Below are positions 53,562 to 62,537 of a stretch of 64,000 nucleotides of DNA, piece after piece. The stretch's first letter is position 1. The number at the start of each line of letters is the position of its first letter. The DNA comes from Phormidium ambiguum IAM M-71. GTDB lineage: Bacteria > Cyanobacteriota > Cyanobacteriia > Cyanobacteriales > Aerosakkonemataceae. The position numbers and the translations under genes are program-made. A model generated the notes under the pieces. The model was not told where the DNA came from. It ran no database searches and worked only from the letters and a program-made list of their open reading frames with translations. The DNA is taken from NCBI RefSeq assembly GCF_001904725.1, contig NZ_MRCE01000018.1, positions 1-64,000 on the forward strand. Direction: 5' to 3'.

Positions 53562-54154
53562 CGACCTTCTAATTCCTTCGCCCGACTTTGAATTTCCTCA
53601 ATCCCAAAAACCGCTGAAAACTTCAACCCAACAGATTGATAAAATTCCGCACCACCCTGCTTTCTATCCACCAAAGAAATCACTTCTTCCACAGTGTAAC
53701 CAGCTTGGCGCAATCTCTCCACGGCCTTCATTGCTGACTGTCCAGTTGTCACCACATCTTCTAAAACTACCACCTTGGCACCATCGGGCAAATTTAGCCC
53801 TTCAACATAAGCTTTTGTACCATGACCTTTAGCTTCTTTCCTGACAATTAAAGCGGGAATTGGGCGGTTTTCCAAAGCCGAAACTACGCTTACAGCTGAT
53901 ACGATCGGATCGGCCCCCAAAGTTAACCCAGCCACAGCTTGTGTATCTTCCGGTAACATTGCTAGAAGCAAACGACCGATCGCCAAAGCCCCTTGAGGAT
54001 GTAAAGTTACTTGTTTACCATTAATGTAATAAGAACTCTTTTGTCCAGAAGACAGCACAAAATCTCCAGATTGATAAGCCAACTGACAAAATAAATCTAG
54101 GAGTTCCTGACGTAAACTCCCCAAATCAGATGAAGTTTTAATTCCGCTAGTCAT
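53558..54154 (-). CDS. pyrE: Orotate phosphoribosyltransferase
   Basis: 198 aa. Makes OMP from orotate and PRPP in UMP synthesis. The PRTase loop is VVVLEDVVTTGQSAMKAVERL (a region, about 133-153), with the substrate-binding SGQKSSYYINGK (about 37-48) and IVRKEAKGHGTKAYVEG (about 106-122). The length is about 200, as in many bacteria. The last codons and TAG stop are within heptamer repeat sequence. Confidence 0.95.
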   Translation of the reverse strand: MTSGIKTSSDLGSLRQELLDLFCQLAYQSGDFVLSSGQKSSYYINGKQVTLHPQGALAIGRLLLAMLPEDTQAVAGLTLGADPIVSAVSVVSALENRPIPALIVRKEAKGHGTKAYVEGLNLPDGAKVVVLEDVVTTGQSAMKAVERLRQAGYTVEEVISLVDRKQGGAEFYQSVGLKFSAVFGIEEIQSRAKELEGR

Positions 54155-54236
54155 TACAGTAATTAATCTAAAACAGCCAACAATGATCTTAGACTCAAAG
54201 ATAGGTTAATATTTGGGAAAAAGTGAGGGTGAAATT

Positions 54237-54719
54237 ATGGTCATGCGCCTTAGCAGTTTGATAGCAACATTAACACTGAGTGCTGCCAGTGCATTATTTG
54301 CCACTACAGCCAAAGCCGAATATGCCGTAGATTGTAGCAACGGAATAGATTGTGTCAACCCTTTTCCGCTCACAGGGTACACTCTGGATGAAGCAATGAA
54401 TCGTGCTTATTTTAGTCACGGTAAACCAGTTTATCAAAACCAAGTCTTTCCCAGACAGCTTTTCTTTATTTTTGGCCCTAGTTTCAACCCATTTCAAGGT
54501 AACTACCCAGAAATTGAAATTACTGAAGACGCTAGAACGGTTCATAATCTTTATGTAGAAGCTTTAAGATTGCAAAACGCTAGCGATCCTGTGTTGCGTA
54601 CTAGAAATTTACCTAATCCTTACAATACTTCTTTATTCCAACTTCAAAACGGTGTAATTAGTAACCCAAATCCTGTTCCCGGAGTCCAACTTTACAACGA
54701 AGAATTGCCCCCACAATAA
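54237..54719 (+). CDS. Hypothetical exported protein
   Basis: 160 aa from ATG 54237 (a TTG further upstream at 54213 is less likely), with GAGGGTG about six bases upstream. N-terminal signal peptide (MRLSSLIATLTLSAASALFATTAKA), cleavage expected after AKA near residue 27. The mature part begins EYAVDCSNGIDCVNPFP with two Cys, followed by ITEDARTVHNLYVEALRLQN. Small, periplasmic or secreted; no family I can name. It lies divergent from pyrE with an 82-bp gap. Confidence 0.65.
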   Translation: MVMRLSSLIATLTLSAASALFATTAKAEYAVDCSNGIDCVNPFPLTGYTLDEAMNRAYFSHGKPVYQNQVFPRQLFFIFGPSFNPFQGNYPEIEITEDARTVHNLYVEALRLQNASDPVLRTRNLPNPYNTSLFQLQNGVISNPNPVPGVQLYNEELPPQ

Positions 54720-54760
54720 ATAATTTCCATAATAGGTTCTTTTGTATTCATGGCTTGACA

Positions 54761-54785
54761 ATCACCGCACTTATGGGGCGGTGAT
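54761..54785 (+). repeat. 8-bp hairpin between the exported protein gene and tRNA-Ile2
   Basis: ATCACCGC (54761-54768) pairs with GCGGTGAT (54778-54785), nine-nt loop, not followed by a T-tract. It could stabilise RNA ends rather than terminate. Confidence 0.4.
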
Positions 54786-54873
54786 CTTCCCATTTGACAG
54801 ATACCCTGCGCGAGGGAGGATATCCATAAAATAGCTGACTTAAGGATTACTAATAATCCACCTACAGCTTTAA

Positions 54874-54946
54874 TCGGCAGTGCAGGAGTCGAACCTGCCT
54901 GAGGCGAATTATGAGTTCGCTGCCTAATCCGCTCGGCCAACTGCCG
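54874..54946 (-). tRNA. trnI-CAU: tRNA-Ile2 (CAU anticodon, lysidine-modified)
   Basis: A 73-nt tRNA on the minus strand. Acceptor CGGCAGT/ACTGCCG, discriminator A; short D-arm GCC/GGC; anticodon stem GCGAA/TTCGC with loop CTCATAA; T-arm GCAGG-TTCGACT-CCTGC. The anticodon CAT is at 54911-54913. It is not initiator Met: it has a paired C1-G72 and no GGG/CCC anticodon stem. The loop CTCATAA and D-arm TGGCCGAGCGG resemble plastid trnI-CAU and bacterial ileX rather than elongator Met, so I call Ile2, decoding AUA after lysidine addition by TilS. CCA is not encoded. Confidence 0.88.
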
Positions 54947-55112
54947 GAAAAACATATCTACTTTACAAAGTAGTAGCAATCTAACTATAGACTACTATAA
55001 TACCACTTTAAGTAAGTTCCAGAGCAATAAGCTCTTTAATTGTATAATCAGTCAGGTAAATTCGACAAGCTTTAATGCTAGCTGAGTATAATTGAGCGTT
55101 AGTGGAAGCAAA

Positions 55113-55832
55113 ATGGCGAAAAACGTAACATCCATCAAAAAATTGAACCCGACAGCGGTACTGACTATAACTTTGCTGGCGCTAATGCTTGTGGGGGGGA
55201 GCTTAAGTGGTATCTGGGGTTTTGCTTTAGGTAGAGAAGCTCTCAAGGGAGTCAGTCAACCAGATGCTCGCCCCACAGCCAAAAAGAACCCCAAGGATTC
55301 CCAATTGACTTCAAAACCCCTAAATTTTCTCAAAGAAGCCGATATCATTAAGACTGTAAAAACTCGCTTACAGGATAAAGGCAAAGACGTTAAACCAGAA
55401 AAGAAAGAAGCGGATAATAATGCTAATGAAAAGTCAGCCGCTAAAGCGGAAGCTGCTGAAAAACCACCTAGCCAGCCAGGTTTTCCAATAAGTGCTAAAG
55501 ATAAGGGTGTGGTGTTGGAAATTCGTTCAGCGCGTCAACAAGAAGGTTTTTTGCGATTGGATGTTAGCTTAAAGAATGAAAGCTCTCAACCAGTGCAATT
55601 TGTTTATACTTTCTTGGATATTACTGACAATTGGGGAAGACCTTTAAGTGCTAATACAGAAGGTTTGCCTGGAGAGTTACCTGCTAACAGTCAGGCATTT
55701 ACTGGGACAGTAAATGTACCAAATTCTGTGTTAGAAAATGCTGAGCAATTGTCTTTGACGTTAACTGATTATCCAGAGCAAAAAGTTCGTCTGCAAGCAT
55801 CTGGCATTCCTATTGCCAAATCTAGTAATTAA
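55113..55832 (+). CDS. Membrane-anchored protein with charged linker
   Basis: 239 aa from ATG 55113 (TTG 55092 upstream is possible). One membrane helix at about 15-40 (a Leu/Gly-rich stretch) is followed by a long Lys/Glu/Ala-rich linker (about 50-130) and a C-terminal beta-rich domain (VVLEIRSARQQEGFLRLDVSLKNESSQPVQF as a region, ending about 230). The domain lies outside or in the thylakoid lumen if the helix is a signal anchor. Family not recognised. It precedes the CNNM/CorC-like gene by 35 bp and may be cotranscribed. Confidence 0.6.
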   Translation: MAKNVTSIKKLNPTAVLTITLLALMLVGGSLSGIWGFALGREALKGVSQPDARPTAKKNPKDSQLTSKPLNFLKEADIIKTVKTRLQDKGKDVKPEKKEADNNANEKSAAKAEAAEKPPSQPGFPISAKDKGVVLEIRSARQQEGFLRLDVSLKNESSQPVQFVYTFLDITDNWGRPLSANTEGLPGELPANSQAFTGTVNVPNSVLENAEQLSLTLTDYPEQKVRLQASGIPIAKSSN

Positions 55833-55867
55833 TTAGAAACTTTTTTAGTAACAAATTTTTTCCTTAA

Positions 55868-57382
55868 ATGTTTGCCACTGTTGTGGTTTTGTTAATATCC
55901 AACTTGGGATTTTTGAGTAATCAAGTTCCGATCGCTTTAACTTGGTCAGATATTTTATTTCGGATTTTGTCGGTATTGTTGTTAATCGCAATTAACGCTT
56001 TTTTTGTTACAGCTGAGTTTTCGATGGTTTCGGTACGTCGATCGCGCATTAACCAATTAGTTAACTCAGGTGACATTCCGGCAAAAACTGTCCAAGATTT
56101 ACAACGCAGTATCGATCGCTTACTCTCCACTACTCAACTCGGCATCACCCTTTCTAGTTTAGCTTTGGGTTGGATTGGCGAAAACACGATGGCGATTTTA
56201 GTCGCTAGTTTTTTGACTCAACTTCCCTTACCCAGGTCTCTAAGTCAAACAATGGCGCATACTTTAGCCATTCCGTTAGCTTTTTTCCTGATTGCTTATT
56301 TACAAATTGTTTTAGGCGAGTTGTGTCCTAAATCAGTTGCCTTGCTTTATTCTGAACAATTAGCTAGATTTTTAGGGCCGCCAAGTTTAGCGATCGCTCG
56401 CTTTTTTAATCCCTTCATTTGGATTTTAAATCAATCCACTCGTTTCTTATTAAGATTAGGCGGAATTCGTTACACAGGGCAAGGTTGGCGACCTCCTGTT
56501 ACTCCTGAAGAATTACAACAAATTATCACCACTTCTAGTGAATCTACAGGATTAGAAGCTGAAGAAAGAGAACTATTAAGAAACGTCTTTGAATTTGGCG
56601 ATATTACCGCAGAAGAAGTGATGATTCCCAGAATTAGTATTGCCGCTATTCCCAGTACCGCCACCTTCCAAATGCTGCTTTATGAAATTGCCGCCAATGG
56701 ACATTCTCGCTATCCAGTTATGGGAGAATCTTTAGATGATATTCGAGGGATTATTGACTTTATCGAATTAGCAGAACCTTTAGCCCAAGGAAATTTAAAT
56801 TTAGATAGTCCCATTCAACCTTGGATTCGTCCAGTCAGATTTGTTCCTGAATATATACCTTTAAGTGAATTGTTGCCGATGATGCAGCGATCGCACTTAC
56901 CAATGGTCATGGTAGTAGATGAATTTGGTGGTACCGCAGGATTAGTGACAATTAATGATTTAATTGCCGAAATTATTGGAGATACTAACGAACCCGAAAA
57001 CCCTGAAGAATTAATTATCCAAAATATAGATGAACAAACGTATTTAGTGCAAGCACAAATTAATTTGGAAGAACTTAACGACTTACTAGACTTAAATTTA
57101 CCCTTAACTAATGAGTACCAAACTTTAGCAGGATTCTTGTTGTACGAATCTCAAAAAATTCCCCAAATCGGAGAAAGTTTAATCTATAAAAACTTAAACT
57201 TTACTGTGATTTCTGCTGTTGGGCCGAGATTGAATCAAATCCGCATCCGCAAAATAGATTCTTCATCAGATATTGTCGATATTGGACAAAATTCTTTAGA
57301 GTTGGAGTCTGCACCTGAAGCAATTAATTATTCCGAAAACTCTTCTGCTAATAATCAAAACTCGAATTCTGATTTAGGATAA
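55868..57382 (+). CDS. CNNM/CorC-like hemolysin-family membrane transporter
   Basis: 504 aa. Order: leading helix (about 1-25), DUF21/CNNM transmembrane domain (about 30-200, FVTAEFSMVSVRRSRINQLV... GITLSSLALGWIGENTMA... IVLGELCPKSVAL), two CBS domains (about 220-345, PEELQQIITTSS... EVMIPRISIAAIPS... HSRYPVMGESLDDIRGI... LSELLPMMQRSHLPMVMVVDEFGGTAGLVT), and a CorC/HlyC C-terminal domain (about 360-450). Likely a magnesium/cobalt efflux or sensor protein in the inner membrane. The C-terminal tail is Ser/Asn-rich. Confidence 0.93.
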   Translation: MFATVVVLLISNLGFLSNQVPIALTWSDILFRILSVLLLIAINAFFVTAEFSMVSVRRSRINQLVNSGDIPAKTVQDLQRSIDRLLSTTQLGITLSSLALGWIGENTMAILVASFLTQLPLPRSLSQTMAHTLAIPLAFFLIAYLQIVLGELCPKSVALLYSEQLARFLGPPSLAIARFFNPFIWILNQSTRFLLRLGGIRYTGQGWRPPVTPEELQQIITTSSESTGLEAEERELLRNVFEFGDITAEEVMIPRISIAAIPSTATFQMLLYEIAANGHSRYPVMGESLDDIRGIIDFIELAEPLAQGNLNLDSPIQPWIRPVRFVPEYIPLSELLPMMQRSHLPMVMVVDEFGGTAGLVTINDLIAEIIGDTNEPENPEELIIQNIDEQTYLVQAQINLEELNDLLDLNLPLTNEYQTLAGFLLYESQKIPQIGESLIYKNLNFTVISAVGPRLNQIRIRKIDSSSDIVDIGQNSLELESAPEAINYSENSSANNQNSNSDLG

Positions 57383-57446
57383 AGGTTATTTCGTACTTGT
57401 TTGGGAAACTTTGGTTTTAGGGATTAAGCATTAAAATAGTTTATTA

Positions 57447-58124
57447 TTAAGAAGCATAAGGTAGCGGATCTTCTAATTCTAATGCTTGAAAAGCTGCTAA
57501 ACGTAACCGACAAGAATCACAGACACCGCAAGCTTTTTCTTCCCCCGCATAACAAGACCAAGTTTTCTCCCAAGGCACACCTAAACTATTACCCAATTGA
57601 ATAATTTCGGTCTTTTTCAAATTAATTAAAGGCGCAACTATTTCAATTGATTCACCCTCAAGACCTTGCTTAGTCCCCAAACGAAAAACTTCTTGCATTG
57701 CTTGAATGTAATCGGGCCGACAATCTGGATAACCGGAATAATCCAAAGCATTCACACCGATGTAAACCTTAGCAGCACCGATCGCTTCCGCATATCCCAG
57801 AGCAAAACTTAAAAAAATTGTATTTCTGGCTGGCACATAAGTAATTGGAATAGTTTGTCCCATCTCTGTCAAGGATCGATCGCTTGGCAAATCAATTTGA
57901 TTATCCGTCAGTGCCGAACCTCCCCACAAACGTAAATCAAAACTCACTACTTGGTGTTCCCTAACACCAACAAAACGCGCAATATCCCGTGCTGCCTCCA
58001 ATTCCCGGCGATGACGCTGCTGATAATCAAACGAAAGTGCGTAACAATCATACCCATCTGCTCGAGCCTGATATAGCACAGTTGACGAATCCAAACCCCC
58101 AGATAGCAAAATCACCGCTTTCAC
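57447..58124 (-). CDS. queC: 7-cyano-7-deazaguanine synthase
   Basis: 225 aa using GTG at 58124, which gives MKAVILLSGGLDSST as in the family; an ATG at 58160 would add 12 residues. QueC converts 7-carboxy-7-deazaguanine to preQ0, a precursor of queuosine. ATP-pyrophosphatase motif LSGGLDSST (6-14), and near the end the zinc-binding cluster CYAGEEKACGVCDSCRLRL (Cys residues). The ribosome site GGGGGAAAG lies just before GTG. Convergent with the CNNM/CorC-like gene. Confidence 0.93.
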   Translation of the reverse strand: MKAVILLSGGLDSSTVLYQARADGYDCYALSFDYQQRHRRELEAARDIARFVGVREHQVVSFDLRLWGGSALTDNQIDLPSDRSLTEMGQTIPITYVPARNTIFLSFALGYAEAIGAAKVYIGVNALDYSGYPDCRPDYIQAMQEVFRLGTKQGLEGESIEIVAPLINLKKTEIIQLGNSLGVPWEKTWSCYAGEEKACGVCDSCRLRLAAFQALELEDPLPYAS

Positions 58125-58331
58125 GAACTTTCCCCCTTTTATCAACCTTCTAGCTTTCACTGGTAAGGCTTTTCAGCCAAAGCATAAAAATTCATATTGG
58201 TCAACTCAATCTGTATCGGAACTTTGAGTCTGCTTATAAATTCTTAATCAATGGTGGCACTATGTTACCATCTGGATGGTTTTTGACGGCTATAAGTAAA
58301 AAGACCGAGCGTGGTGTAGGAGCATACCAGA

Positions 58332-59402
58332 GTGCAAGAAAGCATCTCCGTGAGATTTGCAAACGCATATATGCAACGAAATATAGAACCGTTGCGAATC
58401 GGGGTCATCGGCGTGGGTAACATGGGACAACATCATACCCGTGTCCTCAGCCTACTCAAAGATGTAGAACTAGTCGGTGTAGCGGACATTAATGTAGAAC
58501 GCGGCTTAGATACTGCCAGTAAGTATCGCGTGCGCTTTTTTGAAGATTACCGCGACCTGCTGCCTCACGTAGAGGCTGTTTGTATTGCAGTACCGACTCG
58601 CTTACATCATTCAGTAGGAATGACCTGTCTACAGTCAGGCGTTCATGTTTTGATTGAGAAACCGATCGCAGCTAGCATTGGCGAAGCTGAATCCCTAGTT
58701 AATGCCGCCGCCGAATCCGGGCGCATTCTCCAAGTGGGACACATCGAACGCTTTAACCCAGCATTTCAAGAACTCAGCAAAGTCCTGAAAACGGAAGAAT
58801 TGCTAGCCCTTGAAGCTCACCGCATGAGTCCCTACTCAGACCGAGCTAACGATGTCTCTGTGGTCTTGGATTTGATGATCCATGACATAGACCTGTTGTT
58901 GGAATTAGCTGCCGCACCAGTGGTGAAATTAACCGCCAGTGGTAGTCGGGCTTCTGACTCCGGCTATTTGGACTATGTAACAGCTACTTTAGGCTTTAGC
59001 AATGGGATTGTGGCAACTTTGACCGCTAGCAAAGTTACGCACCGGAAAATTCGCCGAATTGCGGCTCACTGTAAAAACTCTTTGACCGAAGCCGATTTTC
59101 TCAATAACGAAATTCTGATTCATCGCAAAACTACAGCTAATTGCATGACAGATTACGGTCAAGTACTCTATCGGCAAGACGGTTTAATTGAGAAAGTTTA
59201 CACCAGCAATATTGAACCACTTCATGCAGAATTAGAGCATTTTGTCAACTGCGTGCGTGGTGGCAATCAACCTTCTGTGGGCGGCGAACAAGCTCTGAAA
59301 GCTCTGCGTTTAGCAAGCTCGATCGAGCAAATGGCGCTTGATGGCCAAGTTTGGCACCCAAGAGAGTCAGAGCGGATCGATCCATCACCTTTACAGGTTT
59401 AA
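58332..59402 (+). CDS. Gfo/Idh/MocA family oxidoreductase
   Basis: 356 aa. The start is GTG 58332, supported by AGGAG (58318-58322, nine bases away); ATG 58371 is a second candidate. NAD(P) Rossmann part: LRIGVIGVGNMGQHHTRVL (about 21-39), ADINVERGLDTASKY, the family EKP motif HVLIEKPIA (about 111-119), and a C-terminal dimer-forming domain with HDIDLLLELAAAPVVKLTASG. Probably a sugar or myo-inositol dehydrogenase; substrate unknown. It follows queC divergently after about 200 bp. Confidence 0.9.
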   Translation: MQESISVRFANAYMQRNIEPLRIGVIGVGNMGQHHTRVLSLLKDVELVGVADINVERGLDTASKYRVRFFEDYRDLLPHVEAVCIAVPTRLHHSVGMTCLQSGVHVLIEKPIAASIGEAESLVNAAAESGRILQVGHIERFNPAFQELSKVLKTEELLALEAHRMSPYSDRANDVSVVLDLMIHDIDLLLELAAAPVVKLTASGSRASDSGYLDYVTATLGFSNGIVATLTASKVTHRKIRRIAAHCKNSLTEADFLNNEILIHRKTTANCMTDYGQVLYRQDGLIEKVYTSNIEPLHAELEHFVNCVRGGNQPSVGGEQALKALRLASSIEQMALDGQVWHPRESERIDPSPLQV

Positions 59403-59417
59403 AATTCAGCCGATTTT

Positions 59418-60422
59418 TCACTCCCTGTCTGTAATGGCTGATGATTGAACTTCTAATAATTGCCCAATAGATTCAGTAATTGCTTGGCTAACTTGCAAAT
59501 TGCCTTGGTAACTGAGGTGAATATGATCCCTATATAAATTTTCTTTTGACTCGGCTGAGTTAAAGACTGGCAAAAAGTCCAAGTATAAAATTTGATTGCT
59601 GGCAGTGAATTCGGTAAGTCGTTGGCGTTCGTTAATCTCGTAATCACGGGGGCCTGATGCGCCAACTTCTCGCAATAATGGTGTCATTGCCAGCAAAAAT
59701 TTGCTGTTGTTAGATTTTGCGATCGCTAAAATTTCCCCAATTGCGCTTAAATTCAACCCAACTCGATCTCCAGATTCTTGATTCAATGCGGCTAATTCCG
59801 GGATATTGGGCGCTGGTAAAACGTAGCGAGTAAAAACTTCTTGTAATGCTAATAGCGGCTTTTGGGCGGGGTAATTGCGATCGCGTCCCACCTGTACGCT
59901 AGAAGGCGCAGTAGCAAATAAATCATCGGTATTGATTAACAGCACCACCACTTGCGCTCCGAAAGTACCAAATCGCTTTAAATAAGCTAACTCATTCCTC
60001 GGTCCCCAAGAATTTGCCGAAGCATTAAGCACTTCCACTTCCGCAAAAGTCTGTTCCCCAACAGTCGCTTTTAATTGACTGGCCATCATTGCTGATAAAA
60101 TATCTGCTCGATCGGTCCACCAACCACCATTTGCGATCGAATCTCCCAACAACAATACGCGCAAAGTTGACTCCTTCCGAGTCGGGGAAATCTGCTCACC
60201 CCGCATCGAATACTGATTAATCTCAATACGATTCCCAAATCTTCGCGTTCGCTGATTAGGCGCTAGTAAATAACCAATATCTTTATCTGCAACATAAATT
60301 AACGGATTACCAAATCCAAAGCGCCACCTTAGCCCCACCTCCACCACTAACAACAAAACAAACACCACCAGCAAAACTATTAAAGTAACTTTCACAAATC
60401 TTTTACCCCAATATACACTCAC
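59418..60422 (-). CDS. SGNH/GDSL hydrolase with N-terminal membrane anchor
   Basis: 334 aa with GTG at 60422 as start (no strong ribosome-binding site; another GTG is about nine codons in). Helix VTLIVLLVVFVLLLVVEVGLRW (about 12-33, region) anchors a lumenal or periplasmic SGNH domain: block I LLLGDSIANGG (about 90-100, Ser95), block II NASANSWGP (about 130-140), block III VVVLLINTDD, and a late SYQGNLQVSQ segment near DHIHLS (about 306), where catalytic Asp/His would be. Acyl or acetyl ester hydrolysis is likely. Convergent with the oxidoreductase gene. Confidence 0.8.
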   Translation of the reverse strand: MSVYWGKRFVKVTLIVLLVVFVLLLVVEVGLRWRFGFGNPLIYVADKDIGYLLAPNQRTRRFGNRIEINQYSMRGEQISPTRKESTLRVLLLGDSIANGGWWTDRADILSAMMASQLKATVGEQTFAEVEVLNASANSWGPRNELAYLKRFGTFGAQVVVLLINTDDLFATAPSSVQVGRDRNYPAQKPLLALQEVFTRYVLPAPNIPELAALNQESGDRVGLNLSAIGEILAIAKSNNSKFLLAMTPLLREVGASGPRDYEINERQRLTEFTASNQILYLDFLPVFNSAESKENLYRDHIHLSYQGNLQVSQAITESIGQLLEVQSSAITDRE

Positions 60423-60598
60423 CTATATTTTCAGTTCGTTGTCAACACTCTAGTGCTAAAAAATTTTCTAAAGATATGTTTAATTTTTGCGTTTTGTAAC
60501 TAAGGGAATAGACGAAGCTCGCAATAGCTAGTTAACTTATTATTTGGATCTCATCTTCTTAAACTTAGCAGCGATCTACAGGAGGAATACACAGCGCG

Positions 60599-60739
60599 AT
60601 GACAGACTTAAATCGTGGCATCATGAAATTTGAGGGTGCCGACACCCCCAAAGCTGTAGCTATTTCAGCAATCATAGTTCTCGGTACAATTGTTGGCTTA
60701 ATAGTTTGGGCAATCACTTCTGCTTACACCGTCGGCTAA
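60599..60739 (+). CDS. 46-aa single-transmembrane protein, photosystem-type
   Basis: A 46-codon gene with an excellent ribosome-binding site AGGAGG (60580-60585). Start ATG at 60599, stop TAA at 60737-60739. N-terminus MTDLNRGIMKFEGADTPKA is soluble, followed by one helix of about 21 residues (VAISAIIVLGTIVGLIVWAI) and a short end SAYTVG. This is the architecture of the very small thylakoid proteins of photosystem II; one idea is the Psb35-type family, but I cannot verify it from memory. It lies alone, 177 bp after the SGNH gene start on the other strand. Confidence 0.8.
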   Translation: MTDLNRGIMKFEGADTPKAVAISAIIVLGTIVGLIVWAITSAYTVG

Positions 60740-60823
60740 AAGAAAGGCAGAGCTACTTCATTATCATCAAAGAAAATTTGGAAAGTGGGGAGATGGGGGA
60801 AAAATTATTTAGCATCTCTTTCT

Positions 60824-60859
60824 CCCCTGCCCCCCTGCCCCCCTGCTCCCCTGCCCTGC
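60824..60859. repeat. CCCCTGCC octamer-type tandem repeat
   Basis: Four to five copies of a CCCCTG(C/T)C unit between the small membrane protein and malic enzyme genes. STRR-like C-rich spacer common in cyanobacterial gaps. Confidence 0.85.
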
Positions 60860-60989
60860 AACTATTAAATTGGTGTGAGTTAGTACAACAAAATAGGTTT
60901 TCTTACTCTAATCTGAGGACGTTGTAACAGAAAATATTAAATTCTGGGCAAACTCCAGATAGCAACGTTAACAGAGGTAAGAAGAAGAA

Positions 60990-62381
60990 ATGGTACAACT
61001 TACACCAAATCCTAGTTATAGCTTGGCTATTCGTATTGAATTACCTAACCGTGCCGGAATGTTAGCCAGCGTGACGCAAGCGATCGCTTCCGTCGGTGGT
61101 AATCTAGGACAAATTGATTTAATCGAACAATCACGTCACGTTTCAATTCGGGAAATCACCGTTGATGCTGCCAGTTTGGAACAAGATGAAGAAATTATCC
61201 AAGCCGTAAAAGCACTGCCCGATATCAAAATTTTAGAAGTTTACGATCGCACTTTTAACCTCCATCGCGGCGGTAAACTCAGCGTCAACAGCAAAATTCA
61301 CCTGAAAAGCCAATCCGACTTAGCAATGGCTTATACTCCAGGTGTGGGTCGGATTTGTACTGCCATCGCCCAAGACCCAGAAAAAGTTTACAGCCTAACC
61401 ATTAAACAAAACACAGTTGCGATCGTCACCGATGGTAGCGCAGTTTTAGGACTAGGCAACTTAGGCCCTGCTGGTGCCTTACCAGTCATGGAAGGCAAAG
61501 CCATGTTATTCAAAGAATTTGCAGGCATTGATGCCTTCCCCATTTGCCTTGCCACCCAAGACACCGAAGAAATTATTCAGACTGTAAAAAATATTGCCCC
61601 AGTCTTCGGCGGCGTTAACTTAGAAGACATTGCCGCACCCCGTTGTTTTGAAATTGAAAGAAGACTGCGCCAAGAACTAGATATTCCCGTATTTCACGAC
61701 GACCAACATGGTACTGCGATCGTTAGTTTAGCAGCCTTAATAAACGCCCTAAAACTAGTCAAAAAATCCTTATCAGAAGTCCGCATAGTCATCAACGGTG
61801 CAGGTGCAGCAGGTATCGCCATAGCCCGCTTACTCAAAAAAGCAGGCGCAGAATCTATTTGGATATGTGACTCTAAAGGCATCCTCTCCCACAGTCGCAC
61901 CGACCTTAACGAAGAAAAACGCGAATTTGCCGTCAAAGCCCAAGGTTCTCTCGCTGGCGCACTCCAAGGCGCAGACATTTTCCTCGGCGTTAGCGTTCCA
62001 GGCGTTCTCACCCCAGAAATGGTCAAATCAATGGCAAAAGACCCCATTGTTTTTGCAATGGCTAACCCTATTCCCGAAATTCAGCCTGAGTATATAGCCT
62101 CAGATGTCGCTGTTATCGCCACAGGTCGCAGTGACTACCCAAACCAAATTAACAACGTCCTAGCCTTTCCCGGCGTATTTCGTGGTGCCCTCGACTGTCG
62201 CGCCAGCACCATCACCACCACCATGTACTTAGAAGCTGCTTATGCCATTGCTTCCTTAGTCAGTCCCACAGACCTCAGCCCAGAACAAATCATTCCTTCT
62301 GTCTTTGACAAACGAGTTGCAAATGCTGTAGCTAGTGCAGTCCAACAAGCTGCACGCCAAGAAGGAGTTGCTCGTTCTTAA
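60990..62381 (+). CDS. NAD(P)-dependent malic enzyme with N-terminal ACT domain
   Basis: 463 aa. Decarboxylates malate to pyruvate. An N-terminal ACT regulatory domain (about 9-90: SYSLAIRIELPNRAGMLASV and ASVGGNLGQIDLIEQ) is fused to malic enzyme: catalytic part SDLAMAYTPGVGRICTAIA (about 110-128), VTDGSAVLGLGNLGP (about 150-164), FHDDQHGTAIVS (about 234-245) and dinucleotide fold VINGAGAAGIAIARLL (about 267-282). ACT domains often bind amino acids, so allosteric control by a metabolite is likely. A heptamer repeat follows the gene. Confidence 0.93.
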   Translation: MVQLTPNPSYSLAIRIELPNRAGMLASVTQAIASVGGNLGQIDLIEQSRHVSIREITVDAASLEQDEEIIQAVKALPDIKILEVYDRTFNLHRGGKLSVNSKIHLKSQSDLAMAYTPGVGRICTAIAQDPEKVYSLTIKQNTVAIVTDGSAVLGLGNLGPAGALPVMEGKAMLFKEFAGIDAFPICLATQDTEEIIQTVKNIAPVFGGVNLEDIAAPRCFEIERRLRQELDIPVFHDDQHGTAIVSLAALINALKLVKKSLSEVRIVINGAGAAGIAIARLLKKAGAESIWICDSKGILSHSRTDLNEEKREFAVKAQGSLAGALQGADIFLGVSVPGVLTPEMVKSMAKDPIVFAMANPIPEIQPEYIASDVAVIATGRSDYPNQINNVLAFPGVFRGALDCRASTITTTMYLEAAYAIASLVSPTDLSPEQIIPSVFDKRVANAVASAVQQAARQEGVARS

Positions 62382-62397
62382 TATCGCTTAGGCTAAC

Positions 62398-62425
62398 AGT
62401 CGGTAGTCGGTAGTCGGTAGTCGGT
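62398..62425. repeat. (AGTCGGT)x4 heptamer tandem repeat
   Basis: Four exact units at 62398-62425 in the malic enzyme/pipX gap. STRR type. Confidence 0.92.
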
Positions 62426-62537
62426 ATTAGGAGCAACGAAAATTATCATCCTAACCATTACCAATACCGACCAAAACTAAATAATCGACGAGTCTAATAA
62501 ATGGGAAAAAGTGCGATCGAAAACTAAATTGATTTCC

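Noticed and set aside
61694-62047. 117-codon frame antisense to malic enzyme
   Set aside because: It lies fully within a conserved gene on the other strand; no ribosome-binding site or family sequence.
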